DNA from: Ensifer adhaerens
GTDB lineage: Bacteria; Pseudomonadota; Alphaproteobacteria; Rhizobiales; Rhizobiaceae
Assembly: GCF_020035535.1 (NCBI RefSeq)
Contig: NZ_CP083351.1
Coordinates: 434,001-498,000 of the forward strand
Length of the DNA: 64,000 nucleotides
Direction: 5' to 3'
The position numbers were made by a program, and so were the translations under genes. The notes beneath the pieces were generated by a model. The model saw nothing but the letters and a program-made list of their open reading frames with translations, was not told where the DNA came from and did no database searches. This document shows, piece after piece, positions 53,453 to 62,235 of the stretch; positions within the stretch are counted from its first letter, which is position 1; every line of letters begins with the position of its first letter.

Positions 53453-55213
53453 GTGGTGGAGAAGTCCGTTCAGCGCCGTCTGGCTGCCATCCTCGCAGCC
53501 GATGTGGTCGGTTACAGTCGCCTCATGGGCGTGGACGAGGACGGCACTTTGACGGTTGTGCGGAACCTTCGCGCCGAAGTAATCGAAACGAGCATCGCCG
53601 AGCACCAAGGTCGGCTGTTTAAGTCTATGGGGGATGGCTTTCTCGCGGAATTCCCGAGCGTCGTGAAGGCCGTGGCCTGTGCAGTTGCACTACAAAAGGA
53701 TATTGCAGCACGCAACGCAGAGCTGCCAGAGGGCGGAGCCATCCAACTCCGCATTGGCGTCAACTTGGGGGATGTGATTGCTGAGGATGGCGATGTTTTC
53801 GGTGAAGGCGTGAACGTCGCTGCGCGGATCGAGAGACTTGCCCCGGCGGGCGGCATCGCAGTTACCGGCATGGTTCATGAGAACATCGGAAGTCGCCTTG
53901 ATCTCTCGTTTGAAGATATGGGCGAGCAGCAACTCAAAAATATCGCCCACCCGGTCCGAGTCTATAGTCTGGCAGCTCCTTCAGGCACATCGGTGCGACC
54001 AACAGCGGTAGAACGAATTAAACCGTCCATAGCAGTACTGCCATTCACCAACATGAGTGGTGATCCCGGGCAACAGTACATTTCCGATGGGATCACCGAG
54101 GATATCATCACCGAACTCGCCCGTTTTCGCGGCCTGTCCGTAGTGGCCCGTCACGCGTCGTTTCATTTTGCCAACAAAGGAAAAAGTCATATCGAAGTAG
54201 CGCGGGAACTGGGCGTTGCCTACGTCGTTGAGGGTAGCCTACGCAAATTGGGGGACCGAATACGCATCACAGCCCAATTGGTCGATGCCGTAACCGGCAC
54301 TCACGTCTGGGCCGATCGCTACGATCGCGATGCGCAGGATATCTTCGCTGTCCAGGATCTTGTCGTGGCCGCAATCGTAACAATGCTGGAGGGCCGTATG
54401 TCCGCTGCAGAAGCAGCAAAAGCCCATGCGAAACCAACGACGAGCTGGTCGGCTTATGACTGTCTGCTACAAGGCCGCAATCTATGTGACCATCAGCGTG
54501 ATGCCGAAGCCATACCCTTACTTGAGCGCGCGATTGCCGTCGATCCGCATTTTGCACTTGCTCATGCCTGGCTGGCGATAGCTCTTACAATGAGCAATGT
54601 CATTGTGCTCGATGACGATCAGATGGCCAAGGCTGAGAGCGCTTCGAGACAAGGGCTGGAACTCGATGCCAACGACGCCACGTCTCATTGGGCAAGAGGG
54701 CTCTACTACCTTTGGACAGGCGACCATGACCGTTCACGCTTCCATCTTGACAGGGCGCTGACACTCAATTCGGCCGATATCCAGATTAAGGGCGACTACG
54801 CGAACTGGCAGCGCGCCAGTGGCAGACCGGCGGATGCTTTGGCCACAATCGATGCCGCCATAGGCTTGGGTCCCTTCGTGCCCGATTGGTTTGCAGCGGT
54901 GCGCGGCCTGACGCTCTTTGACCTTACTCGATATGCTGAGGCAGTCGAAGCGCTCGAGAGTGTGCTCGAGAATGTTCCTGTAAAACGCTCCATTGGCTTC
55001 TTGTACCTAGCCGCCGCGCGCGCGCAATTAGGTGACTTAGCCGGTGCAAGTGAGGTGATCGCCAAGGTGAAGTTGGTGAAGCCGGATTTATCGCTTCGGA
55101 ATGTGATGAAGATATTGCATTACGCACGCCCTGAAGCGCAGCAACACTTGATTGATGCCCTGCGGAAGGCGGGGCTGCCGGAGCATTGTCTGCATCCCTG
55201 GCGAGCAAGTTGA
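53453..55213 (+). CDS. Class III adenylate cyclase with TolB-like and TPR regions
   Basis: This 586-residue cytoplasmic protein is typical of the many rhizobial nucleotide cyclases. The N-terminal cyclase domain (about residues 8-180) has the metal Asp in ILAADVVGYSRLM, SMGDGFLAEF and GVNLGDVIAEDGDVFGEGVN. Next is a TolB-like segment (about residues 190-320; VLPFTNMSGDPGQQYISDGI). TPR-like helices fill residues 335-586. The start is GTG 53453 (or the adjacent GTG 53456), with a weak ribosome site. It presumably makes cAMP in response to a protein or small-molecule input through the TPR part; the signal is unknown. Confidence 0.9.
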   Translation: MVEKSVQRRLAAILAADVVGYSRLMGVDEDGTLTVVRNLRAEVIETSIAEHQGRLFKSMGDGFLAEFPSVVKAVACAVALQKDIAARNAELPEGGAIQLRIGVNLGDVIAEDGDVFGEGVNVAARIERLAPAGGIAVTGMVHENIGSRLDLSFEDMGEQQLKNIAHPVRVYSLAAPSGTSVRPTAVERIKPSIAVLPFTNMSGDPGQQYISDGITEDIITELARFRGLSVVARHASFHFANKGKSHIEVARELGVAYVVEGSLRKLGDRIRITAQLVDAVTGTHVWADRYDRDAQDIFAVQDLVVAAIVTMLEGRMSAAEAAKAHAKPTTSWSAYDCLLQGRNLCDHQRDAEAIPLLERAIAVDPHFALAHAWLAIALTMSNVIVLDDDQMAKAESASRQGLELDANDATSHWARGLYYLWTGDHDRSRFHLDRALTLNSADIQIKGDYANWQRASGRPADALATIDAAIGLGPFVPDWFAAVRGLTLFDLTRYAEAVEALESVLENVPVKRSIGFLYLAAARAQLGDLAGASEVIAKVKLVKPDLSLRNVMKILHYARPEAQQHLIDALRKAGLPEHCLHPWRAS

Positions 55214-55604
55214 GTTAACTGCTGCTTATGGCCCATTGCTCTTTTAGCTGCGCTGCAAACGTTGGTCGCTTTCGGTGGATAGCGGTCCGCCCGGCTGGTT
55301 TATGGGTTCAATGCCTAGATGTCCTACGGGATCCAACGCAGACAGGAAAGAAAAGCTGATATCGATCAGCAAAGGAAGAACGTTTCCCAGAGGCGGCAAA
55401 TCGAAGTTGCCTGGTCAGAAGATCTGGCTGGTTGTCCGTGCTTGGCGTTGGCACCTGTATGGATCAAGTCTACGCACCCAAGCTCCGGGAGCGTCGCCTC
55501 GTGCTGCCCCAGCCGCCCTTGTTATTCCATAGAGCATTCGGGGACTTCATCGACGTTGTTCGTTTTTTAACCGTGGGTCATGTCCACTTGATGAGCCATG
55601 GATA
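55214..55604. other. Intergenic region without a recognised gene
   Basis: About 390 bp after the cyclase. Short frames exist, but none has a ribosome site or a recognisable domain. Confidence 0.4.
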
Positions 55605-55985
55605 TCAAATGTGAGTGGCGAGGGTGCAAGGGAGCGCCCGCCAATTGGAATGACGCGCATTGAGCAAAGTCGAATTTCCATCGACCACGAGCCAAAGTTC
55701 GTTGATTAGGGGGCGAACCGTGAGAGGCTTCCGTTTCTCCTGACGACCATTCGCTGCTGTCAGCATATGGCGGTTCGCATTGACGATGCCTCGGTCGCGG
55801 GCACGCGCATTGACCAACCGCCGAAGCTCTATGAGTAGGTACGGCCCGCCAAGGTCGAAGTAGAGCGAAGGATCGTCCGGAAGCTTTGCAAGCGACGCGG
55901 CGATTTCCCGTTTCAACACAAACTCCCCAATAGCGCCGCCAGGCTGGAGAGTGAAATATCTTGGCGAGATTTCTTCAACTGTCAT
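55605..55985 (-). CDS. Hypothetical protein, 126 residues
   Basis: I do not recognise the family. The protein is soluble, without signal peptide or membrane segment. Its composition is natural in the first 70 residues (EISPRYFTLQPGGAIGEFVL, ASLAKLPDDPSLYFDLGG) and more basic afterwards. ATG 55985 is preferred because GAGAGG lies about 8 nt upstream; a longer upstream frame is Arg/Lys-rich and unlikely. Neighbours give no functional hint. Confidence 0.5.
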   Translation of the reverse strand: MTVEEISPRYFTLQPGGAIGEFVLKREIAASLAKLPDDPSLYFDLGGPYLLIELRRLVNARARDRGIVNANRHMLTAANGRQEKRKPLTVRPLINELWLVVDGNSTLLNARHSNWRALPCTLATHI

Positions 55986-56139
55986 GCAGTGCCTCTCGAA
56001 GTGTTTTTTCGCTTTGGCTTTAAACGGCGAGCGCCTTGTCTGCGTTCCACGGTTTGACGGCCTCACAGGCGCATGCCCTCACTGAGGGGCCGTTTCGCCG
56101 TGGGTCTGTGTGCCGCTCTTGGCCACAGTCGCCGGATCT

Positions 56140-56496
56140 CTAAGTCGCAACGCACTGCCGGGCCATGCCGCCGCTGTTTTCCGATGACTGAGCAGGCTGG
56201 CTGGTGATGGAACTCAACCTCGCACCTAAATGTTTTGCTTGCGCGTCCGTCAATCTGAATTGCAGGGACGATACGTCAGTGCGGTCTGGATCAACGCTGA
56301 ATTCGATCCTCAGCAACACGTCGCCACACTCGTCTTCACTGACGACTTCAGCCTTGCAACCGATGACCGCTGACGATCGGATATTGCCTAGTCCGTCTGT
56401 ACTCCAATCATTTCTGTGCAAGCTCACTCCCCCCAAACTGCACAGGCTCCCATGATCATCGATGCGAACCCGCGTGACCGGCTTACGTCCAGACAT
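56140..56496 (-). CDS. Hypothetical protein, 118 residues
   Basis: I do not recognise the family. The sequence begins RKPVTRVRIDDHGSLCSLGG and contains VVSEDECGDVLLRIEFSVDP and a helical LTDAQAKHLGARLSS segment near the end, so the composition looks like a real soluble protein. The start is uncertain: ATG 56496 has only a weak ribosome site, and an in-frame TTG at 56523 is another option. No clear operon partner. Confidence 0.45.
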   Translation of the reverse strand: MSGRKPVTRVRIDDHGSLCSLGGVSLHRNDWSTDGLGNIRSSAVIGCKAEVVSEDECGDVLLRIEFSVDPDRTDVSSLQFRLTDAQAKHLGARLSSITSQPAQSSENSGGMARQCVAT

Positions 56497-56738
56497 TGGC
56501 GCCGGCGAAATGGTGCATACCAATTCAGTTGTAATGGTTATTCATTTGTGACGCATTAAAATTTGCTAATGGAAAAAAATAAGCGCTTCGTTCTTCGCAC
56601 TGTGCACTTGAGTGGTGTAGCCGAGGTGAACCGTCCTCGAGACGCTGGCGTCTGGCACAAATGCGAGTGGAAAACCAAACCGTCTGTTAAATCTCTAACG
56701 GCTAATATGTCTCAAAATGGGATAGGGAAGACATATTG

Positions 56739-57149
56739 ATGAGAACCGCGTCGCCTGCAATGCAACGGCACTTCCTGAACAAGGAAGAGTCCTTCATGTA
56801 CGATCGGGAAGCGAGCTTTCCGATGGAGGATACGCGCAACGAGGCGCGGATCGAGTACACGGAAAAGGGCATGACACAGCTGAGCTCCCGTCGCTGCGAG
56901 ATCCTCAAACTCTCCAAGAGCGGCGCCGTCCTTGGGATCATGACCCACTATCAATTGCCGCAGAACTTCTACCTGGATATTCCAAGTGCCCGTATTCAGA
57001 TGGTCGGCTGCCTTTTGAAGCGCGTGCACACCAACAATGTCGTCGAAGCCCGGTTTCTCCGACCGCTGAGCGACCGCGACCTCAACCGCATCTTCGTCTA
57101 CAGCACGCATCCAAATCATCGGAGCCGCACGCTCGACATTTACCGCTAG
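56739..57149 (+). CDS. PilZ-like domain protein
   Basis: This 136-residue soluble protein resembles short rhizobial PilZ proteins. An N-terminal charged part is followed by a beta-rich section with CEILKLSKSGAVLGI, matching the second PilZ motif (D/N-x-S-x-x-G), here KLSKSGA without the acidic residue. The first motif (RxxxR) is at best degenerate (NEARIEY). Binding of cyclic di-GMP is therefore doubtful. ATG 56739 follows GGGAAG; TTG 56736 is adjacent. Confidence 0.6.
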   Translation: MRTASPAMQRHFLNKEESFMYDREASFPMEDTRNEARIEYTEKGMTQLSSRRCEILKLSKSGAVLGIMTHYQLPQNFYLDIPSARIQMVGCLLKRVHTNNVVEARFLRPLSDRDLNRIFVYSTHPNHRSRTLDIYR

Positions 57150-57645
57150 AAGAAGGCGATGGCCCTGACCTCCCATCGTGGTGGAGGGACAGGGCCGATG
57201 GGAGCGACGAGCGGTAAAAGAGCAGCTGCATCCTCAGTTACCCTGCGTTTGATCGAACCTCGATGCCGAGTTAGTGATTGCAAACTCACAGCCATGTCTC
57301 TCTTTATTGCCGAATAGATCAGAGCTGCCAACGAGATCGAGAAGCTGTCGGCTCATGGGGTAAGCCGCCAGGTCTGTCGACACAATCCGCGAAATGCGCG
57401 AGCAGATCGGGGTCGTGGGTGGCCAGCGCGCACGAGACGTCACGACGCTCTTCCAGCCGCTTCCTCGCGCGCGAAAGAACTCTCACCGGAAGACGCTGGA
57501 GATACTCTCCTCGATGCCGCTTCATCATCGGGGTACTATGAATGATGCAAGACGGTCAGGAATGAGAACCAATGGCCGACATTGCGTACAGCTTTCCGAC
57601 GAAACTGAGCGGCACAGCACCAACAATCTCACCCAATTGGCTTGC

Positions 57646-57673
57646 TTGTTCCATGTTGCTGCGCGCGTATACT
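57646..57673 (+). promoter_or_regulatory. Possible sigma-70 promoter for the candidate sRNA
   Basis: TTGTTC at 57646-57651 and TATACT at 57668-57673 are 16 bp apart. The -10 is a good match to rhizobial and general sigma-70 promoters. The predicted transcript start is near 57680. Confidence 0.35.
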
Positions 57674-57679
57674 TTGCAG

Positions 57680-57774
57680 AGCTGTCCGCCGCAGTGTAGC
57701 CGCTGCGGATTTCGCTCGGGCGGCTTTACACGGCGCAGCTGAGCCTTCGCCCGTAGGGCAGAGGCTCTTTTTTT
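57680..57774 (+). ncRNA. Candidate small RNA, about 95 nt
   Basis: Downstream of a plausible promoter is a short non-coding stretch with an internal hairpin (CCGCAG / CTGCGG) and a strong terminator at 57741. No start codon with a ribosome site lies between promoter and terminator, and no gene upstream needs this terminator. I cannot assign it to a known rhizobial sRNA family. Confidence 0.4.
57741..57774 (+). terminator. Strong intrinsic terminator
   Basis: GAGCCT at 57741-57746 pairs with AGGCTC at 57762-57767, with an inner GCCC / GGGC stem, followed by seven T (57768-57774). This is the clearest terminator in the region. Confidence 0.85.
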
Positions 57775-58066
57775 GCGCTTTGCGATAGTTGATTGCGGAC
57801 GTTTCCGCCTTGAGAGGAACCTCAGTGCTAACGAACGCTAACCCCCGCAATGCGCAAGGGCCATTGTCGCAGCCTCCCCAACGCGCGGTGAGTACGGTTG
57901 AGCCAATGCACGCGCCCATTAGGAACTTATGGCACTTAAAAGCTAAAGGACGGTCGGCTCCCAACCCGATCAAAATCAAAGTTCAACGTCAGCCGTCTGC
58001 ACAAATCGCATCACCGATGCATTGAATGAGACAAATTTGGAGATGTGCGGCACCCAAATAACAGGA

Positions 58067-58095
58067 CCTTGGTCTGAGGTTGCGTCCGACCAAGG
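58067..58095 (+). repeat. Inverted repeat upstream of the DUF1236 gene
   Basis: CCTTGGTC at 58067-58074 and GACCAAGG at 58088-58095 form a perfect 8-bp stem with a 13-nt loop, followed directly by CCCG-TAA-CGGG. It ends 79 bp before the DUF1236 start and could be a leader structure or operator. Confidence 0.4.
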
Positions 58096-58174
58096 CCCGT
58101 AACGGGAACCAATAATCAACCTTTGAATTTAACTTTGGCGGCCATGGAGGTCGCGGCAATCAAAGGAGGACAAA

Positions 58175-58570
58175 ATGGTTCACAAGATCTTCATCGGTGT
58201 CGCTACCACTGCAACCATGCTCGCGGGCGTCGCCCTTGCTCAGTCGTCAACGGTCAACGGTGCGGCGGGTGGTGCCGTTACGGGCGCAATAGTCGGCGGT
58301 CCCGTCGGCGCGGCGGTTGGCGGTGTCGCTGGCGCCATCATCGGTACGGCCATTGACCCGCCGCCTGAACAAGTCGTGACCTACGTTCGCCAGGCACCCG
58401 CTCCCGCGCCGATCGTAATCAAGGAGAAGATCGTGGTCGGCCAGGCTTTGCCGAGCACGGTCGTGGTTACTCCGGTACCTGAGAATCCGAAGTACGCCTA
58501 CGCAATTGTCAATGATGAACGCGTAATCGTCGAGCCGTCGTCTCGCAAGGTTATACAGGTCATCAACTGA
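58175..58570 (+). CDS. DUF1236 secreted protein with glycine-zipper segment
   Basis: This 131-residue exported protein has a signal peptide (FIGVATTATMLAGVALAQ), then a glycine-zipper-like membrane-active segment (AAGGAVTGAIVGGPVGAAVG). The C-terminal DUF1236 domain ends YAYAIVNDERVIVEPSSRKV. The ribosome site AAAGGAGGA is strong. DUF1236 proteins are abundant in Rhizobiales and of unknown function, likely periplasmic or outer-membrane associated. It opens a run of three small envelope genes. Confidence 0.88.
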   Translation: MVHKIFIGVATTATMLAGVALAQSSTVNGAAGGAVTGAIVGGPVGAAVGGVAGAIIGTAIDPPPEQVVTYVRQAPAPAPIVIKEKIVVGQALPSTVVVTPVPENPKYAYAIVNDERVIVEPSSRKVIQVIN

Positions 58571-58702
58571 ACGAAGACACGCAGTCCGCGCTTGGCCCGC
58601 GTCTTGAGTGGTCTGGCGCGGTGCTGCGTCACGGGACAATCCTGGATTTCTTTGAGAATTCAAACAGCGTTACGATCTTAGATATCACGGAGGAATTGCC
58701 AG

Positions 58703-58975
58703 ATGGCTGATCGTGGACCAACAGTTATCAATACAGGCAGCAGTGGCAATGGCGGGTGGGCAGTCGCCATCATTATTGCTCTCGTTGTCATCGGTGGCTT
58801 ATTGCTCTTTACCGGCGTTATCGACATCGGCGCAAGCAGTGGTGGTGGCACCGATGTCAATGTCAACGTTCCGGCAGTCGAGTCCCAGTCGACAGACAAA
58901 CCGGCAACGTCGGCCGAAAAGCCGGCAGCCCCAGCCGACAAACCGGCAACAGCGCCTGCAACGCCGGCCCAATAA
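58703..58975 (+). CDS. Small single-span membrane protein with Ala/Pro/Lys tail
   Basis: This 90-residue protein has one membrane segment (WAVAIIIALVVIGGLLLFTG, residues about 19-38) after a short polar N-terminus. An acidic/Gly linker and an Ala-Pro-Lys-Thr repeat tail (EKPAAPADKPATAPATP) follow. The ribosome site is GGAGGAATT. The tail probably reaches into the periplasm or cell wall. No family function is known to me. Confidence 0.75.
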   Translation: MADRGPTVINTGSSGNGGWAVAIIIALVVIGGLLLFTGVIDIGASSGGGTDVNVNVPAVESQSTDKPATSAEKPAAPADKPATAPATPAQ

Positions 58976-59099
58976 TGGGCTTCGCCCAAGGTCCGGCGGC
59001 TCGCACCGCCGGATCGTGAAACTGCCTGACTTACGCCGCGCAAACGTGGGTTCGTGGCCGTCAGCAAATCCTCAGACATCCGATACCAGGAACGAGACC

Positions 59100-59711
59100 A
59101 TGAAAGCAATTGCATCGCTGGCATTCGGCATTGCTTTGTCCGTTAGCGCCTGTATCGGGACCGCCTCGGTGGCATCCCTGGTATTGGCTGAGCCTGGTAA
59201 ACGTCCCTTGCTCGAGGCGTCGGCTCCTGACCTGTGGACCGCGACGCCGGTTCGGATTGATCCGAGTGAGCAGCATTACGAACGTCTGCCGGCTGTCTAT
59301 TCCACCTATGTCACAAACCCGATCCCAGCAAAATTGGTGACACGGAGATCTCGCACGGTTTGGAAATCGACCGCTACTCCAGACGAGCTTTCGACAGCGC
59401 AGGCCGATGCGTGCTCAAATCGGTATCAATCATACGACCCGGTCACAAACACCTATCGGTCCTACGGTGGGCACAGGCGGACCTGCGGGGCGTCTCACGC
59501 AAACCAGCATAAAAACCAGAAAGGCCGGAGTGCTCAGATCAATCCCCGTTTCGTGGGCTATGGAGCGGACAATCTGCGCATTGCTCAGTGTGCCGCGCGA
59601 TACCAGTCGTACCGCGCCTTTGACAACACCTATCAGCCGTACGACGGTCCTCGCCGTCCTTGCTTGCCACCCTCCGGTGATGTGCGACTTGAAGCTTTGG
59701 AGACGCACTAA
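59100..59711 (+). CDS. BA14K-like secreted protein with two repeats
   Basis: This 203-residue exported protein (signal SLAFGIALSVSACIGTASVA) has two BA14K-type modules: CSNRYQSYDPVTNTYRSYGG with RRTC after it, and CAARYQSYRAFDNTYQPYDG with RRPC after it. The single-module Brucella BA14K protein is an immunoreactive lectin-like antigen. Here two cysteine-bracketed copies are joined by a basic linker. A ribosome site CCAGGAA precedes ATG 59100. It is expected at the cell surface or in the periplasm. Confidence 0.87.
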   Translation: MKAIASLAFGIALSVSACIGTASVASLVLAEPGKRPLLEASAPDLWTATPVRIDPSEQHYERLPAVYSTYVTNPIPAKLVTRRSRTVWKSTATPDELSTAQADACSNRYQSYDPVTNTYRSYGGHRRTCGASHANQHKNQKGRSAQINPRFVGYGADNLRIAQCAARYQSYRAFDNTYQPYDGPRRPCLPPSGDVRLEALETH

Positions 59712-59907
59712 TCGAGCGGTCAAAGTTTAGCCCCTATTCGACCCTAGTTTTTTAGGGGCCGCCTTCAACGTATGGTGCGACCGACCAGACCTTTCACGCT
59801 TCCTTTGAAGCAAACGGCAACCTCGCGGCAAAAAAATCGTAGCTGACCAGAGAGTTGGCTCCACAAGGAAGAGGCCCGTAAAGGGCGCAGCTCCGAGGGG
59901 ATGTTCA

Positions 59908-61110
59908 ATGCTGAATATGCGCGACCGTCAATTGGACGGATTGCGAGCCGCTGCCGTTTCAATGGTTCTGTACGCGCATTTTTTTGCCGCGGGCGGTTCG
60001 CAAATCGGGCACATCGGTGTTCGGCTGTTCTTCGTTCTCAGCGGCTTTCTGATCACACGATTGCTGCTTGATGCCCGCTCCGCCACGCAATTCGAACCGG
60101 AAACGGTTCTCAAATCCTTTTACGTGCGTCGCGCCCTGCGCATCTTTCCACCCTATTTCGGCATGTTGGCAGTCCTGTGGTCGATCAACCTGGAAGGCGC
60201 CAGGGAGGGCTGGTTCTGGCATGCGCTTTATCTCTCGAACTTCTGGTATGCGCTGAAAGACGCCTGGACACCTTGGATCCTATGCCACACCTGGAGCCTG
60301 AGCATTGAAGAGCAATTCTACATTGCCTGGCCGCTGCTTGTTTTAATGACACCGCGCCAACTGCTTGGGCGGCTTTGCGTCAGCGTGATCGCCAGTTCGT
60401 TGGCCTACCGCTTCTATTGGCCGCTGACGGGTGAGCCCTCTCTTGCGCGCGACCTGCTGCCTCCCGCCTCGATGGACGCCCTGGCGGCCGGAGCCCTTCT
60501 CGCAGTTTACCGTTCGACGACCATGTCTTGGCCGCGATGGATGACGGTCAGCTGGGTGCCGCTTTCCATCTTCTCTTTGGCGCTCCTTTGGGCCCGATCG
60601 GCGTCAACGGGCCCCGTGCCCGATTGGCTCGTCTGGATCGGTCTTGAAGCCGTTCCGCTGGTTCCGATTGCTATGTTGGTGGGGGCAGCGTCCACTGGCT
60701 TTGGCGGCCGGGTCGGCAGGTTGCTCGAACTTCAGCCGGTGACGGCGCTCGGGCGCGTCAGCTACGGCGCTTATCTGTATCATCCCGTCGTGCTTGCACT
60801 GGTCGTCAGTGCGCAAGCCTGGATACCGTTCAACGTTGCCGAGCAGGGGCTCGCACGCTTGCTCATCGCCGGCTCCGTCACATTGATCGTGGCTGCTTTT
60901 TCCTGGCACGCATTCGAAAAGCCGCTCAATGCCCTGAAGCGGTATTTCCCCTACGTACGTCCGAACAGCGGCGTTGGAGTCGTCGCGATGACCACGACCC
61001 AAGCGACCGATTGGCTCGCCGGGCAAAAGGGCGAGAGGCAGCATGCGGTTCACCTATCGGGTGAGAGGACCTCTGCCCGAAAGACGCTTCAAGCGTCAGA
61101 TCTGCAATAA
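59908..61110 (+). CDS. Acyltransferase-3 family (OafA-like) membrane acyltransferase
   Basis: This 400-residue inner-membrane protein has about ten hydrophobic segments. The family N-terminus is present: RQLDGLRAAAVSMVLYAHFF with the conserved Arg and His, GVRLFFVLSGFLITRLLL, and HTWSLSIEEQFYIAWPLL. Such enzymes add acetyl or other acyl groups to surface polysaccharides. The ribosome site GAGGGGA is 5 nt upstream. It is followed after 15 bp by glycosyltransferase genes, consistent with modifying an exported glycan. Confidence 0.92.
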   Translation: MLNMRDRQLDGLRAAAVSMVLYAHFFAAGGSQIGHIGVRLFFVLSGFLITRLLLDARSATQFEPETVLKSFYVRRALRIFPPYFGMLAVLWSINLEGAREGWFWHALYLSNFWYALKDAWTPWILCHTWSLSIEEQFYIAWPLLVLMTPRQLLGRLCVSVIASSLAYRFYWPLTGEPSLARDLLPPASMDALAAGALLAVYRSTTMSWPRWMTVSWVPLSIFSLALLWARSASTGPVPDWLVWIGLEAVPLVPIAMLVGAASTGFGGRVGRLLELQPVTALGRVSYGAYLYHPVVLALVVSAQAWIPFNVAEQGLARLLIAGSVTLIVAAFSWHAFEKPLNALKRYFPYVRPNSGVGVVAMTTTQATDWLAGQKGERQHAVHLSGERTSARKTLQASDLQ

Positions 61111-61125
61111 TATTCGAGGTTGTCC

Positions 61126-62235
61126 ATGACCGTTCCGTTGGTTTCCGTCCTCCTGCCTGTCTATAACGCCGAGCCCTATCTCGCAGCGGCGATTGAAAGC
61201 ATTCTGCGGCAGGACCACCAGCGGCTGGAGATCATTGCCATCAACGACGGCTCGCGCGATCGCTCGCTCGAAATCATGCAACGCTACCAGCAAATGGACG
61301 GTCGCATCACCATCGTCTCGCGCGAAAATCGCGGGCTGATTGCAACCTTGAATGAGGGACTGGCGCTGGCGAAGGGCGATCTCATCGCCCGAATGGATGC
61401 CGACGACATTTCCTATCCCTCACGGCTCTCACGTCAGGTGTCCTTGTTCGTTCAGCAGCCGCAGTTGGCGCTCTGCGGCACGGGCATCGACACGCTGCTT
61501 GGCGACCGCATCATTCGTGGCACGCCCGATCCGATCTACCAGCCGGCAAGCCTCAGGGCGTTGTCGAAGTTTTTTACGATCTTCATTCACTCGACCGTTG
61601 TCTACAACAGGCACGTCATCCCGCAAGACATGCTGCGCTATGACGCCCAGTATGTGCATGCGGAGGATTTCGATCTCTTCCGGCGCGTCACCGACCGATT
61701 TCCTGCTAAGATGATTGATGAGGCGCTGATCGCTTACCGCATCCATGGCAACAGCGTGACGAACATGCACAAGCGCCAGATGCGCCGCACGCATCTGGCG
61801 ATCGTCGCCGAAAACCTCGAGCGCGAACGTCTTTGTGACAACCCGGGTGCGCTTAACCACATAGGTCTTGCGGTTACCTCAGAAACGATCCGGCAAGCGG
61901 CCACGTGCATTCACTCCGTCGAAGACAGGATCTCGGCGCTTCCGCCGCAAACCCGCAAAGGCTACGAAGCGGGCGCGTTGAACCTCTTCTATTTTCTCTA
62001 TCAGTTCGTCAGCGACGAACGTCGGCCGGAACTCACTCATGAATTTTTGACGCAAACGGGAAAATGGGGGCTCATCCGTCGTCGGGAACGATATGGCCTT
62101 ATCACGGGGGCGCGTGCCCCGTGGTGCAGCCGCCTGTCACTGGCGGCCACCAGCCGGCTGGACGCTTGGTCGCGATACCGGCGTTCCGTGCCAGCGGCAA
62201 GCGTGCTTCCACTTGTTGGGGAGACGCTGGCATGA
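61126..62235 (+). CDS. Family 2 glycosyltransferase
   Basis: This 369-residue cytoplasmic GT-A glycosyltransferase has the nucleotide-sugar motif SVLLPVYNAEPYLAAAIESI at the N-terminus, IIAINDGSRDRS, and the metal-binding DxD in ARMDADDISYPSR (about residue 90). The acceptor-side YVHAEDFDLFRRV is near residue 175. ATG 61126 is chosen over TTG 61120. The stop overlaps the next glycosyltransferase start (ATGA). The sugar is unknown. Confidence 0.92.
   Translation: MTVPLVSVLLPVYNAEPYLAAAIESILRQDHQRLEIIAINDGSRDRSLEIMQRYQQMDGRITIVSRENRGLIATLNEGLALAKGDLIARMDADDISYPSRLSRQVSLFVQQPQLALCGTGIDTLLGDRIIRGTPDPIYQPASLRALSKFFTIFIHSTVVYNRHVIPQDMLRYDAQYVHAEDFDLFRRVTDRFPAKMIDEALIAYRIHGNSVTNMHKRQMRRTHLAIVAENLERERLCDNPGALNHIGLAVTSETIRQAATCIHSVEDRISALPPQTRKGYEAGALNLFYFLYQFVSDERRPELTHEFLTQTGKWGLIRRRERYGLITGARAPWCSRLSLAATSRLDAWSRYRRSVPAASVLPLVGETLA

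Larger units (their letters stand above)
57150..58174. other. Long gene-poor region with candidate sRNA and structured leader
   Basis: About 1 kb with no supportable CDS. Two elements stand out: a promoter-hairpin-terminator set at 57646-57774 (candidate sRNA) and an inverted repeat at 58067-58095 upstream of the DUF1236 gene. Short frames at 57300-57540 are natural-looking in places but lack starts and may be decayed coding sequence. Confidence 0.5.

Noticed and set aside
57319..57528. Short minus-strand frame with a natural-looking end
   Set aside because: No ribosome site, no domain, and neighbouring frames are equally open; at best decayed coding sequence.
58100..58140. GGAAC as the -35 of a general stress (EcfG/RpoE2) promoter before the DUF1236 gene
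   Set aside because: No CGTT-type -10 element lies at the required 16-18 bp distance.
59731..59758. CCCCTA / TAGGGG inverted repeat after the BA14K-like gene
   Set aside because: The loop is long and the T run is inside it rather than after it, so it does not make a convincing terminator for the plus strand.
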